NCBI GenBank assembly: GCA_045638545.1
Contig: JAZUBL010000041.1
Coordinates: 1-13,847, forward strand
Direction of reading: 5' to 3'
Source: UMGS1071 sp045638545
Lineage (GTDB): Bacteria > Bacillota > Clostridia > Oscillospirales > Acutalibacteraceae
Length of the DNA: 13,847 bases
Made by a program: the position numbers and the translations under genes. The notes below the pieces were generated by a model that saw only the letters and a program-made list of their open reading frames with translations, ran no database searches and was not told the DNA's origin. The stretch's first letter is position 1. Every line of letters begins with the position of its first letter. Of the stretch, positions 1 through 7,042 are shown in pieces.

Positions 1-619
1 GGGCAATGGCACTCAACGCCTCCGGAGCGATCTTGACATTTTCGGATTCCGCAATCAGTTTCAGACGGTTCAATATCATATTGCCGGGGATCGGCCGCAG
101 ATCAAACCGCTGACAGCGGGATACGATCGTCGGCAGCACCAGATGCGCTTCGGTAGTGGCAAAAATGAACTTCACATGCGATGGCGGCTCTTCCACGGTT
201 TTGAGCAGAGCGTTCCACGCCGCCTTGGACAGCATGTGAACTTCGTCGATAATGTACACGCGATACTTTGCTCTGGCTGGTGTAAAGTTTGCTTCTTCCC
301 GCAGGGTGCGGATGTTATCCACACCGTTGTTGCTGGCTGCGTCGATCTCCACGATATCCAGAATGGAACCGGCATCGGCTTCTCTGCAGATATCACAGAC
401 ACCGCATGGATCACCATTGACCGGTGTGAGACAGTTGACCGCCTTGGCCAGAATTTTGGCGCAGGTGGTTTTGCCTGTACCACGGGAGCCAGTGAACAGA
501 TATGCATGGGCAATTCGTCCAACGGAAAGTTCATTTTTCAGTGTTTCCGTTACCTGCGGCTGACCAACAACATCAGCAAACACAGTTGGACGCCACTTAC
601 GGTACAAAACCTGATACAA
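1..619 (-). CDS. dnaX: DNA polymerase III subunit gamma/tau, N-terminal part (cut by window edge)
   Basis: This is the ATPase of the replicative clamp loader, which loads the sliding clamp onto primed DNA. The 206 residues visible start LYQVLYRKWRPTVFADVVGQ. They show Walker A GSRGTGKT (about 44-51), the DnaX zinc module with Cys63, 72, 75 and 78 (C-X8-C-X2-C-X2-C), Walker B DEVH (125-128) followed by the invariant KTVEEPP stretch, and an SRC motif near residue 170. The start is TTG at 617-619, with GGAGG seven bases upstream; no ATG fits the conserved N-terminus. The domain III and tau-specific C-terminus lie beyond position 1. The gene sits directly downstream of the SRP RNA gene on the same strand, so readthrough from that promoter may contribute to its expression (inference). 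Identification is secure. Confidence 0.97.
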   Translation of the reverse strand, partial: MYQVLYRKWRPTVFADVVGQPQVTETLKNELSVGRIAHAYLFTGSRGTGKTTCAKILAKAVNCLTPVNGDPCGVCDICREADAGSILDIVEIDAASNNGVDNIRTLREEANFTPARAKYRVYIIDEVHMLSKAAWNALLKTVEEPPSHVKFIFATTEAHLVLPTIVSRCQRFDLRPIPGNMILNRLKLIAESENVKIAPEALSAIA

Positions 620-655
620 AGCAACACCTCCCATTTTCAGACAAAAAGAAAATAA

Positions 656-838
656 GCAAGGCAGATGCTCCCTAAAAAAGGATCATGCATCGGGATATGC
701 GAACGAACAGACTTACCTGCATCGCACGGTGCTATCCGTTTAATGCTGCTCGGTTCCCCGCCTGACATGGTTCCCGGCGCTCCGTCGCGCAGGATCCGTT
801 CGCTCGCATATCCTAATGCATGCATCTCTGCCTTGCTT
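656..838 (-). ncRNA. ffs: Signal recognition particle RNA (4.5S/scRNA type)
   Basis: This is the RNA core of the signal recognition particle, which binds Ffh and targets nascent membrane and secreted proteins. The minus strand carries the diagnostic domain IV: a CAGG...AGCAGC symmetric-loop region around a GGAA tetraloop (754-757), preceded by GGGAACCATGT. Outside it, 5' and 3' arms pair over 19 bp with two G-U pairs (about 797-815 with 692-710), then ATGCAT with ATGCAT across a small internal loop. A further outer stem of about 16 bp joins 824-838 to 656-671, with a two-base bulge. I see no Alu-domain hairpins at the 5' end, so this is a small-type SRP RNA with an elongated stem. The exact ends are uncertain: a U6 run at 675-680 could end the RNA earlier than the outer stem suggests. 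Confidence 0.93.
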
Positions 839-858
839 ATTCTCCAGCTAACTTCTCT

Positions 859-887
859 ATTATAGCGTGTACTTCAGAAAAAAGCAA
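859..887 (-). promoter_or_regulatory. Promoter of the SRP RNA gene
   Basis: On the minus strand the -35 is TTGCTT (882-887) and the -10 is a perfect TATAAT (859-864), with a 17-base spacer. The expected start is about 852-853, some 15 bases before the outer RNA stem. A/T tracts directly upstream (888-915), including a 9-bp inverted repeat (892-900 with 907-915), look like an UP element, as expected for a stable-RNA promoter. Confidence 0.8.
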
Positions 888-950
888 GTCTTTTTTTCAA
901 TTTCTTTTGAAAAAATGCAACTAATTTTTATTTTTTAAGTATTTTCCATA

Positions 951-988
951 GAAAAAGCCGACAAACAGCTTTTCTGCTGCCTGCCGGC
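951..988 (-). terminator. Rho-independent terminator after pduL
   Basis: Read on the minus strand, a 13-bp stem (976-988 with 957-969, three G-U pairs, six-base loop) is followed by TTTTTC (956-951). It lies 18 bases after the pduL stop and isolates that gene from the downstream ffs promoter. Confidence 0.85.
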
Positions 989-1005
989 CTTAAAATTATG
1001 TAAAA

Positions 1006-1575
1006 TTAGAGAATGATCTCGCCTTCTGCTGTGAATGGGAGAGCAGCTGCGTTAGCTTCGTCTGTATCCAGGTGAACAGCGTCAGCGTATGTTGGGCTTA
1101 CACGAGCAACAACGTCACCGAAGATCAGTGCGCGGTCATCGTATTCAACCTTCAGCTGAACGATCTGCTTGTCTGCGATACCCCACTTCTCAGCTGTTTC
1201 TGGTGTCAGGTGAGCGTGACGCTTTGCAACGATAACGCCCTGCTCCAGATCAACTTCGCCTGCAGGACCGATGAGCTTGCAGCCTGGTGTACCGTCGAGA
1301 ACACCGGACTCACGGATCACAGCGTCAACGCCCAGCTTGCGAGCGTCGGATCTTGCGATTTCTACCTGTGTTGCGGAGCGGAATGGACCAAGGATGGAAA
1401 CACCCTTCATCTCGCCCTTAGGACCTACAACTGTTACGCGCTCTTCTGCAGCGTACTGACCAGGCTGAGACAGCATTTTCTTCACTGTCAGCTCTTTGCC
1501 CTCACCAAAGAGAGCGATAAAATCAGCCTCGGATACGTGTACGTGTCTTGCAGAAGTTTCAACTATAATTTTCAT
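1006..1575 (-). CDS. pduL: Phosphate propanoyltransferase/acetyltransferase, PduL type
   Basis: PduL-family enzymes interconvert acyl-CoA and acyl phosphate, using two zinc ions and a fold unrelated to Pta. In fermenting Clostridia this feeds acetate kinase for ATP. The 189-residue product has the duplicated PduL domain: RHVH near the N-terminus (His11, His13), RHAH (His120, His122) and HLDTDEANAA (His168), which match the family's zinc-binding histidines. I chose the ATG at 1573-1575 because AGGGG lies about eight bases upstream and the conserved domain begins at residue 1; an ATG at 1608 would add 11 unconserved residues without a good ribosome binding site. There is no N-terminal encapsulation peptide and no shell-protein gene nearby, so a free cytosolic housekeeping enzyme is likely. 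It is monocistronic, with its own promoter and terminator. Acetyl versus propionyl preference cannot be read from the sequence. Confidence 0.9.
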   Translation of the reverse strand: MKIIVETSARHVHVSEADFIALFGEGKELTVKKMLSQPGQYAAEERVTVVGPKGEMKGVSILGPFRSATQVEIARSDARKLGVDAVIRESGVLDGTPGCKLIGPAGEVDLEQGVIVAKRHAHLTPETAEKWGIADKQIVQLKVEYDDRALIFGDVVARVSPTYADAVHLDTDEANAAALPFTAEGEIIL

Positions 1576-1612
1576 GGCACTATCCCCTTTTTTGTTAATC
1601 TTATACATTTAC

Positions 1613-1641
1613 ATTCTACTCTATTCTTTGTAAAATTTCAA
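1613..1641 (-). promoter_or_regulatory. Promoter of pduL
   Basis: The minus strand carries TTGAAA (1636-1641), a 17-base spacer and TAGAAT (1613-1618), giving a start near 1606 and a leader of about 30 bases before the ATG at 1575. The match to sigma-A consensus is good. It shares the intergenic region with the divergent glycosylase promoter. Confidence 0.65.
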
Positions 1642-1689
1642 CTCTTTCAGAGAAATATAAATTTAATTTTCATTTTGTTCACTTTATGG

Positions 1690-1695
1690 TATACT
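1690..1695 (+). promoter_or_regulatory. Extended -10 promoter of the uracil-DNA glycosylase gene
   Basis: TGGTATACT (1687-1695) forms an extended -10 (TGn plus TATACT). The -35 region is poor (T-rich, near TTTTCA), which is usual for extended -10 promoters. The predicted start is near 1702, about 25 bases before the ATG. Confidence 0.55.
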
Positions 1696-1726
1696 GAGTT
1701 TAATATAGATAAAAAGAGGGATGAGT

Positions 1727-2317
1727 ATGTATCAGGATTGGGATGCGCTGAAGCAGGCGTGTTTAAACTGTAAAGAGTGCGGCCTGTGCGAAACCCGTAC
1801 CAACGTGGTGTTTGGTGTTGGCAACCCGAACTCGAAAGTATTATTTATTGGTGAAGGACCTGGACAGAACGAGGACCTGCAGGGCGAACCATTTGTAGGC
1901 CGCGGCGGTCAGCTGCTGGACAAAATGCTGGAAGCTGTGGACCTGAGCCGAAAAAAGAACATTTACATTGCGAATATCGTAAAGTGCCGCCCGCCGCAGA
2001 ACAGAGATCCGTTCCCAGAAGAGCAGGAGGCCTGCCTCACCTGGCTGCGCAACCAGGTAGCGCTGATGAAGCCGAAAATCATCGTTTGCCTTGGCAGAAT
2101 TGCCGCCATGAAGATCATCAATCCGCAGATCAAGATTACAAAGGAGCACGGTATTTTCACAGAGAAGAACGGCATCCTTATGATGGCTACGCTTCACCCT
2201 GCCGCGCTGCTGCGTAACCCAAACAATAAACCGGCTGCTTTCGAAGACTTCCTTGCTCTGCGCAAAAAGATTGACGAACTGGGCATTGATGTTGATAAAG
2301 AACCGATTTTAGATTAA
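1727..2317 (+). CDS. Family 4 uracil-DNA glycosylase with [4Fe-4S] cluster
   Basis: This enzyme removes uracil from DNA as the first step of base excision repair. The 196-residue product fits family 4 (UDGa). Motif A reads GEGPGQNEDLQGEPFVG (42-58) and motif B is HPAALLRNP (157-165), with His157 at the conserved catalytic-loop position. Cysteines 15, 18, 87 and 103 have the family's cluster-ligand spacing (C-X2-C, then two Cys 16 apart); Cys12 and Cys21 flank the first pair. ATG 1727 is preferred over the in-frame ATG 1721 because AGAGGG ends six bases before 1727 but directly abuts 1721. The gene has its own promoter and terminator, diverges from pduL and converges on fabZ. Some relatives are annotated as phage SPO1 DNA polymerase-related protein, which is the same superfamily. 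Confidence 0.93.
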   Translation: MYQDWDALKQACLNCKECGLCETRTNVVFGVGNPNSKVLFIGEGPGQNEDLQGEPFVGRGGQLLDKMLEAVDLSRKKNIYIANIVKCRPPQNRDPFPEEQEACLTWLRNQVALMKPKIIVCLGRIAAMKIINPQIKITKEHGIFTEKNGILMMATLHPAALLRNPNNKPAAFEDFLALRKKIDELGIDVDKEPILD

Positions 2318-2331
2318 ACCTAAAGAATCAG

Positions 2332-2364
2332 GAGGAGAACCCCCGGCGAGGGTTCTCCTCTTTT
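2332..2364 (+). terminator. Terminator of the glycosylase gene
   Basis: GAGGAGAACCC (2332-2342), a seven-base loop and GGGTTCTCCTC (2350-2360) form a perfect 11-bp stem, followed by TTTT. It begins 14 bases after the stop codon. It is also the first hairpin of the structured array that fills the gap to fabZ. Confidence 0.85.
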
Positions 2365-2606
2365 CTGTTCCACCGGAACAGAAAATTCACCTCTCCTGCG
2401 CTACTTTCCAGGCGGATTTCGTCATCTGCGGATGACGAGAAGGGCTTCGCCCCTTCACCCCACCGCTTTTGAAAAAGCGGGCAAAACTTTAAATTTACAC
2501 ACAGCTTCGTCTGTGGGAAAAGTTCCTCCTTTATGGCAGAACTTTTCCGAGGAGTGCAATCACTATATTTGCGAGGGCGGGCGACCGCCTGTCGGTGCAT
2601 ACCGAC
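2361..2606. repeat. Intergenic array of consecutive inverted repeats
   Basis: This gene-free stretch between convergent genes holds at least eight adjacent hairpins. They pair 2361-2371 with 2375-2385 (perfect 11 bp, 3-base loop); 2420-2426 with 2431-2437; 2439-2445 with 2449-2456 (loop containing TTCG); 2463-2470 with 2473-2480; 2500-2504 with 2511-2515; 2516-2525 with 2539-2548 (perfect 10 bp); 2576-2580 with 2585-2589; and 2591-2596 with 2601-2606. Terminators lie at both ends. Such density is unlikely by chance and resembles a composite intergenic palindromic element (REP/BIME- or MITE-like). No terminal repeats or target duplication are evident, and whether it recurs in the genome cannot be seen here. 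A 90-residue open frame on the minus strand is basic and low in family signal, and I do not regard it as a gene. Confidence 0.6.
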
Positions 2607-2634
2607 AAAAAAGGCACGGAATAAAATCCGTGCC
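2607..2634 (-). terminator. Terminator of the acc-fab operon
   Basis: On the minus strand GGCACGGA (2627-2634) pairs with TCCGTGCC (2613-2620) across a six-base loop and is followed by six T residues (2612-2607). It starts 17 bases after the fabZ stop. This is a classic strong intrinsic terminator ending the nine-gene operon. Confidence 0.92.
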
Positions 2635-2651
2635 TCATTTTATATGTTCAG

Positions 2652-3086
2652 TTATGCAATTGCAAACATGATTTCTGCTTTGCAGACAATCTTGTCATTT
2701 ACCTTTGCTACGCCTTCTGCTACGAAAACAGGACCCTTCTTCTTGAGGATCTCGACGCGCATGTGGAGAACGTCACCAGGCTTAACCATGCCCTTGAAAC
2801 GAGCGCTGTTGATGCCTGTGAAGTAACCCAGCTTGCCGCTGCCTTCTGCATTTTCGCCTTCGCAGCAAACTGCAATGCCGCCTACCTGTGCCATTGCTTC
2901 CAGGATGAGAACACCTGGCATTACGTGCTCTTCTGGGAAGTGACCCATAAAGTGCATTTCGTTTGCAGATACACACTTGATGCCTTCTGCCCACTTGCCG
3001 CCTTCAAAGTCAACAATCTTGTCAACCATCTGGAATGGATAGCGATGTGGAAGAATCTTCTGAATCTGATTGCTGTTCAGTTCCAT
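2652..3086 (-). CDS. fabZ: 3-hydroxyacyl-[acyl-carrier-protein] dehydratase FabZ
   Basis: FabZ dehydrates 3-hydroxyacyl-ACP to trans-2-enoyl-ACP in the FAS II elongation cycle. The 144-residue hot-dog-fold protein carries the family signature LPHRYPFQMVD (12-22) and the catalytic region GHFPEEHVMPGVLILEAMAQ, with His49 and Glu63 as the expected catalytic pair. It is the last gene of the operon. Its ATG lies three bases after the fabF stop, and GGAGG sits inside the end of fabF eight bases upstream, which suggests translational coupling. The strong terminator follows directly. Length is normal for FabZ. FabA is excluded by length and by motif. No separate isomerase for unsaturated fatty acid synthesis is visible in the window. 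Confidence 0.97.
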   Translation of the reverse strand: MELNSNQIQKILPHRYPFQMVDKIVDFEGGKWAEGIKCVSANEMHFMGHFPEEHVMPGVLILEAMAQVGGIAVCCEGENAEGSGKLGYFTGINSARFKGMVKPGDVLHMRVEILKKKGPVFVAEGVAKVNDKIVCKAEIMFAIA

Positions 3087-3089
3087 TGC

Positions 3090-4334
3090 TTAGTCCTCCA
3101 TGTACTTCTTCACAACGAGTGTTGCGTTGTGGCCGCCAAAGCCCAGGGAGTTGGACAGAGCGTAGTTGAGAACGCGCTCCTTACCAACGTTTGGTGTAAT
3201 ATCAAGATCACACTCTGGGTCTGGTGTCTGGTAGTTGATGGTTGGTGGAACGAAGTCGTTCTCAACAGCCTTTACGCACATGATTGCTTCGATTGCACCT
3301 GCTGCGCCCAGGCAGTGGCCCATCATGGACTTTGTGGAGCTTACGGAAACTGTCTTCGCGTGGTCGCCCATTGCTGTCTTGATTGCCATTGTCTCAAAGC
3401 GGTCGTTTGCTGGTGTAGATGTACCGTGTGCGTTGATGTAATCGATCTGCTCTGGTGTAATGCCAGCGTCAGCGATTGCTGTCAGCATGGACTTTGCAGC
3501 ACCGGAACCGTCTTCTGCAGGCAGTGTGATGTGGTATGCGTCGCATGTTGCGCCGTAACCAACAACTTCACCGTAGATCTTAGCGCCGCGAGCCTTTGCG
3601 TGCTCGAGCTCTTCCAGAACCAGGATACCTGCGCCTTCACCCATTACGAAGCCGGAACGCTCCTTATCGAATGGAATGGATGCACGGCTTGGATCGTTGG
3701 AGAAGTTCAGAGCCTTCATGGATGTAAAGCCGCCGATGCCCAGGTGTGTGATTGCTGCTTCTGCGCCGCCTGTGATCATGATGTCTGCATAGCCGTCACG
3801 AATGTGGTGGAATGCATCGCCAACTGCGTTGGAACCACCTGCGCATGCAGTTACAGGACATGTGCACATGCCCTTTGCGCCGAACTCGATTGCTACCATG
3901 CCTGCGCCCATGTTTGCGATCATCATGGTTACGAAGAATGGAGATACACGGTCAAAGCCCTTCTCCAGTGCCTTCTTGTGCTCAGTTTCAATGGTGCTGA
4001 GACCACCGATACCGGAAGAAATGATTACGCCGAAACGGTCGTGATCGAACTCTGCATCTGCCAGACCGGACTCTGCGTATGCCTGCTTTGCAGCGATCAT
4101 TACGAACTGTGCGTAACGGGACATCTTGCGAACTTCCTTCTTATCCAGGTACTTCTCAACGTCCAGATCCTTTACTTCCGCAGCGATCTTCATTCTGTGC
4201 TCTTCTACTTCTGTCTGTGTGATGAAATCGATGCCGCACTTGCCTGCTTTTGCAGAAGCCCACATTTCATCTACTGTATTACCAATTGGAGTAACAGCGC
4301 CCATGCCTGTTACAACAACTCTTCTCTTACTCAA
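3090..4334 (-). CDS. fabF: 3-oxoacyl-[acyl-carrier-protein] synthase II (FabF)
   Basis: FabF condenses malonyl-ACP with acyl-ACP and is the elongating ketosynthase of FAS II. The 414-residue thiolase-fold protein has the Cys-His-His triad: Cys164 in VTACAGGSNA, His303 in NAHGTSTPAND and His340 in KSMMGHCLGAAG. The N-terminal RRVVVTGMGAVTPIG is typical. The start codon is TTG (4332-4334), with AGGAGG seven bases upstream; no ATG is available near the conserved N-terminus. It follows fabG by 14 bases and precedes fabZ by three. No FabH is encoded in the window, so the initiating condensation must be done by an enzyme encoded elsewhere (inference). Confidence 0.97.
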   Translation of the reverse strand: MSKRRVVVTGMGAVTPIGNTVDEMWASAKAGKCGIDFITQTEVEEHRMKIAAEVKDLDVEKYLDKKEVRKMSRYAQFVMIAAKQAYAESGLADAEFDHDRFGVIISSGIGGLSTIETEHKKALEKGFDRVSPFFVTMMIANMGAGMVAIEFGAKGMCTCPVTACAGGSNAVGDAFHHIRDGYADIMITGGAEAAITHLGIGGFTSMKALNFSNDPSRASIPFDKERSGFVMGEGAGILVLEELEHAKARGAKIYGEVVGYGATCDAYHITLPAEDGSGAAKSMLTAIADAGITPEQIDYINAHGTSTPANDRFETMAIKTAMGDHAKTVSVSSTKSMMGHCLGAAGAIEAIMCVKAVENDFVPPTINYQTPDPECDLDITPNVGKERVLNYALSNSLGFGGHNATLVVKKYMED

Positions 4335-4348
4335 CTGAACTCCTCCTC

Positions 4349-5086
4349 TTACATTACCATGCCGCCGTCTACATTGAGAACCTGACCGGAGATATAGCTT
4401 GCCATATCACTTGCCAGGAACGCAACTGCATTCGCAACATCTTCAACCTGACCAAAGCGAGTAAGCGGGATGTTCTTCATAGCCATCTCCTTCACTTCTG
4501 CTGGAAGGTTTGCTGTCATTTCTGTTTCGATCATACCAGGTGCAATTGCGTTAACAGTTACACCGCGGCTGCCGATTTCCTTTGCCAGTGTCTTTGTCAT
4601 ACCGATCACACCAGCCTTACTTGCAGCATAGTTGCTCTGGCCTGGGTTACCCATAAGGCCTGCAACAGATGCCATGTTGATGATGCGGCCGCTGCGCTGC
4701 TTCATCATTGGCTTTGCTGCCAGCTTCATGCAGTTCCAAGTACCCTTCAGGTTTACATTGATAACTGCATCGAAGTCTTCTTCCTTCATACGAACCATCA
4801 GCGCATCTCTTGTGATACCTGCGTTGTTTACGAGGATATCAATGCGGCCGAACTCTGCCAGAATCTGGTCAAACATACGCTCGCAGTCTTCCATTACTGC
4901 TACGTTTGCCTGCACCAGCAGAACCTTAACGCCCAGTGCTTCGCACTGCTGCTTTGTCTCTTCAGCAAGGCCCAGGTCTGCAATCGCCAGGTTTGCGCCG
5001 AGGGATGCCAGCTTCAGGCAGATCTCTTTGCCGATACCGCGGCTGCCGCCGGTAACGAGTGCTACTTTATCTTTTAAATTAATCAT
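4349..5086 (-). CDS. fabG: 3-oxoacyl-[acyl-carrier-protein] reductase FabG
   Basis: FabG reduces 3-oxoacyl-ACP to 3-hydroxyacyl-ACP with NADPH. The 245-residue short-chain dehydrogenase has the cofactor loop TGGSRGIG (12-19), NNAG (87-90) and the catalytic tetrad Asn112, Ser140, Tyr153 and Lys157 (YAASK), with the typical C-terminal SGQVLNVDGGMVM. Its ATG is six bases after the fabD stop, with AAGGA overlapping the end of fabD. Position between fabD and fabF supports the fatty acid role over the many other SDR functions. Confidence 0.96.
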   Translation of the reverse strand: MINLKDKVALVTGGSRGIGKEICLKLASLGANLAIADLGLAEETKQQCEALGVKVLLVQANVAVMEDCERMFDQILAEFGRIDILVNNAGITRDALMVRMKEEDFDAVINVNLKGTWNCMKLAAKPMMKQRSGRIINMASVAGLMGNPGQSNYAASKAGVIGMTKTLAKEIGSRGVTVNAIAPGMIETEMTANLPAEVKEMAMKNIPLTRFGQVEDVANAVAFLASDMASYISGQVLNVDGGMVM

Positions 5087-5092
5087 AATTTT

Positions 5093-6019
5093 TTATCCTT
5101 TCAGCGCTTCAATTGTCTTTGCCAGTGTTTCCGGATCTTCTACTGCGTAAGTTGGGATCTTTCTATCAATCTTCTTTACAAAGCCGCTGAGTGCCTTGCC
5201 TGGACCGATCTCAACAAATGCTTCTACGCCGTTGTCGATCATGTAACGGATGCTGTCCTCCAGGAATACGGAAGACATAACCTGCTTTGTCAGCAGACCT
5301 GGAATTGTTTCGCCTTCTGCCAGCTCTTTTGCTGTTGTGTTGAAGATTACAGGTGTCTGCATCTCCTTGAAGTCAACAGTCTTGAAACGCTCGCACAGTG
5401 CGTCGGATGCAGGCTTGAGCAGAGATGTGTGGAACGGACCGGAAACGTTCAGTGTTACTGCACGCTTTGCGCCCTGCTCCAGTGCCATTGCTGCTGCCTT
5501 TTCCACTGCCTTTGTTTCGCCGCCGATTACCAGCTGGCCTGTGCAGTTATAGTTTGCAATTTCAACTACACCTTCGGAAGATGCCTCTGCGCAGATTGCT
5601 GCCAGCGGCTCACGCTCCATGCCGAGGATTGCGGACATCATGCTGTCCATGCCCTTAACTGCTGCTTCCATTGCCTGGCCGCGGAAGCGAACCAGCTCAA
5701 CAGCTGTCTGGAAATCGAACACGCCTGCTGCATACAGCGCAGAATATTCACCAAGGCTCAGGCCGGCTACGTAGTCCGGCTCAATGCCGTTTTCTTTTAA
5801 AAGTTCTGTAATAACAGCCGCAGTTGCAACCATGCATGGCTGTGTATAGCTTGTCTGGGAAAGGGTTGCAAGATCGCCCTCGAAGCACATGGACTTTACG
5901 TCGAAATCCAGTTCGATGGAATCATACATTTTCTGTGCAGTTGGGTATGCTTCGTAAAGATCCTTACCCATCTGTTCCTTCTGGGTTCCCTGACCAGCAT
6001 AAAGGAATCCGATTTTCAT
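5093..6019 (-). CDS. fabD: Malonyl-CoA:ACP S-malonyltransferase FabD
   Basis: FabD transfers malonyl from CoA to acyl carrier protein, linking acetyl-CoA carboxylase to elongation. The 308-residue protein begins with the typical YAGQGTQ loop (7-13). It has the nucleophile elbow GLSLGEY with Ser88, Arg113 in the substrate-carboxylate position, and His197 in GPFHT completing the Ser-His dyad. Length is usual for the family. The ATG (6017-6019) has AGAGGG about seven bases upstream. It lies 36 bases after the fabK stop and six before fabG. The substrate acyl carrier protein is not encoded in this operon. Confidence 0.97.
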   Translation of the reverse strand: MKIGFLYAGQGTQKEQMGKDLYEAYPTAQKMYDSIELDFDVKSMCFEGDLATLSQTSYTQPCMVATAAVITELLKENGIEPDYVAGLSLGEYSALYAAGVFDFQTAVELVRFRGQAMEAAVKGMDSMMSAILGMEREPLAAICAEASSEGVVEIANYNCTGQLVIGGETKAVEKAAAMALEQGAKRAVTLNVSGPFHTSLLKPASDALCERFKTVDFKEMQTPVIFNTTAKELAEGETIPGLLTKQVMSSVFLEDSIRYMIDNGVEAFVEIGPGKALSGFVKKIDRKIPTYAVEDPETLAKTIEALKG

Positions 6020-6055
6020 ATGGTGTCCCTCTCGTTTCTAAACCTTATATTTCAA

Positions 6056-6985
6056 TTAAGCCTTCAGCTTTGCGATTACTGCTTCGCACTCTGCAAACAT
6101 CTCTTCGATGATTGCCTTTGCAGGCTTTACTTCGTTGCACATACCTGCAACCTGACCTGCCATGATGGAACCATAAGATGCGTCGCCATCAAATACAGCG
6201 CGGCGCAGTGCGCCCAGTGTGTATTCTTCCAGATCTGCAGGGGATGCGCCTTCACGCTCTCTTGCAATGTACTCTCTTGCCATCTTGTTCTTGATCATAC
6301 GAACCGGTGCGCCGCCGCAGATCTTACCTGTTACAACAGTGTCTGTGTCGCCAGCCTTGAGAACAGCGTTCTTGTAGTTCTCGTGGATTGGGCATTCTTC
6401 TGCTACCAGCAGGCATGTACCAACCTGAACGCCGATTGCGCCCAGAGCGTATGCTGCTGCGATCTGTCTGCCGCTTGCAATACCGCCGGCTGCGATTACA
6501 GGGATATCGATTGCGTCTGCAATCTGTGGGAGCACTGCCATTGTGGTCAGATCGCCAACATGGCCGCCAGCCTCTGTACCCTCAACGATGATTGCGTCAG
6601 CGCCGGAACGAGCCAGACGCTTTGCCAGTGCTACTGTACCTGCAACAGGCATAACCTTAATGCCAGCTTCTTTCCATGCTGGAACATACTTGCCAGGGTT
6701 GCCTGCGCCTGTTGTGATTACAGCTACCTTCTCTTCGATTACTACCTGAGAGAGCTCTTCCAGATGTGGGTTCATCATCATGATGTTTACACCAAAAGGC
6801 TTGTCTGTCTTTGCGCGGGCTGCATGAATTTCAGCACGAAGTGCCTCGCCATTCATAGAGCCGCTTGCAATGAGACCAAGACCGCCTGCATTGGAAATAG
6901 CAGCAGCAAATTCACCGGTTGCGATATTTGCCATACCGCCCTGAATCAGTGGATATTCAATTCCTAACAGTTCATTTAACTTCAC
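6056..6985 (-). CDS. fabK: Enoyl-[acyl-carrier-protein] reductase II (FabK), FMN dependent
   Basis: FabK performs the last step of the elongation cycle, reducing enoyl-ACP with NAD(P)H through FMN. It is unrelated to FabI and is typically insensitive to triclosan. The 309-residue TIM-barrel protein of the nitronate monooxygenase/FabK family has PLIQGGMANIA (12-22), EAGGHVGDL with His142 at the conserved catalytic histidine position, and the phosphate-binding AAGGIASGRQ (165-174). The start is GTG (6983-6985), with AGGAGG eight bases upstream. The similar 2-nitropropane dioxygenases are excluded mainly by context, with fabDGFZ directly downstream. A 57-base gap to accA holds a short hairpin (7011-7025) without a T-run, perhaps a processing site. 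Confidence 0.94.
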   Translation of the reverse strand: MKLNELLGIEYPLIQGGMANIATGEFAAAISNAGGLGLIASGSMNGEALRAEIHAARAKTDKPFGVNIMMMNPHLEELSQVVIEEKVAVITTGAGNPGKYVPAWKEAGIKVMPVAGTVALAKRLARSGADAIIVEGTEAGGHVGDLTTMAVLPQIADAIDIPVIAAGGIASGRQIAAAYALGAIGVQVGTCLLVAEECPIHENYKNAVLKAGDTDTVVTGKICGGAPVRMIKNKMAREYIAREREGASPADLEEYTLGALRRAVFDGDASYGSIMAGQVAGMCNEVKPAKAIIEEMFAECEAVIAKLKA

Positions 6986-7042
6986 GATGATTTCCTCCTA
7001 ATATCAACTCAGCAGAAATTCTGCTTTCAATTCTAAAATATA

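Noticed and set aside
1072..1773. 233-residue open frame on the plus strand opposite pduL
   Set aside because: Antisense to pduL, with no ribosome binding site and an end that overlaps the glycosylase gene in another frame.
2328..2600. 90-residue open frame on the minus strand across the hairpin array
   Set aside because: It runs through successive inverted repeats and a terminator, is basic without a recognisable domain and lacks a ribosome binding site. The DNA structure explains the region better.
2361..2606. CRISPR array
   Set aside because: The inverted repeats differ in sequence from one another and there are no regularly spaced identical direct repeats or cas genes.
2763..4385. 540-residue open frame on the plus strand opposite fabF and fabZ
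   Set aside because: It lies antisense to two certain genes, is extremely rich in Cys, Trp and His, and has no domain signal. It is a by-product of strong codon bias in the real genes.
6020..6967. 315-residue open frame on the plus strand opposite fabK
   Set aside because: Antisense shadow of fabK with the same unnatural Cys-rich composition.
7011..7025. Short hairpin between accA and fabK as an internal terminator
   Set aside because: The stem is only five to seven base pairs and no T-run follows on the minus strand. At most it is a processing or stability element.
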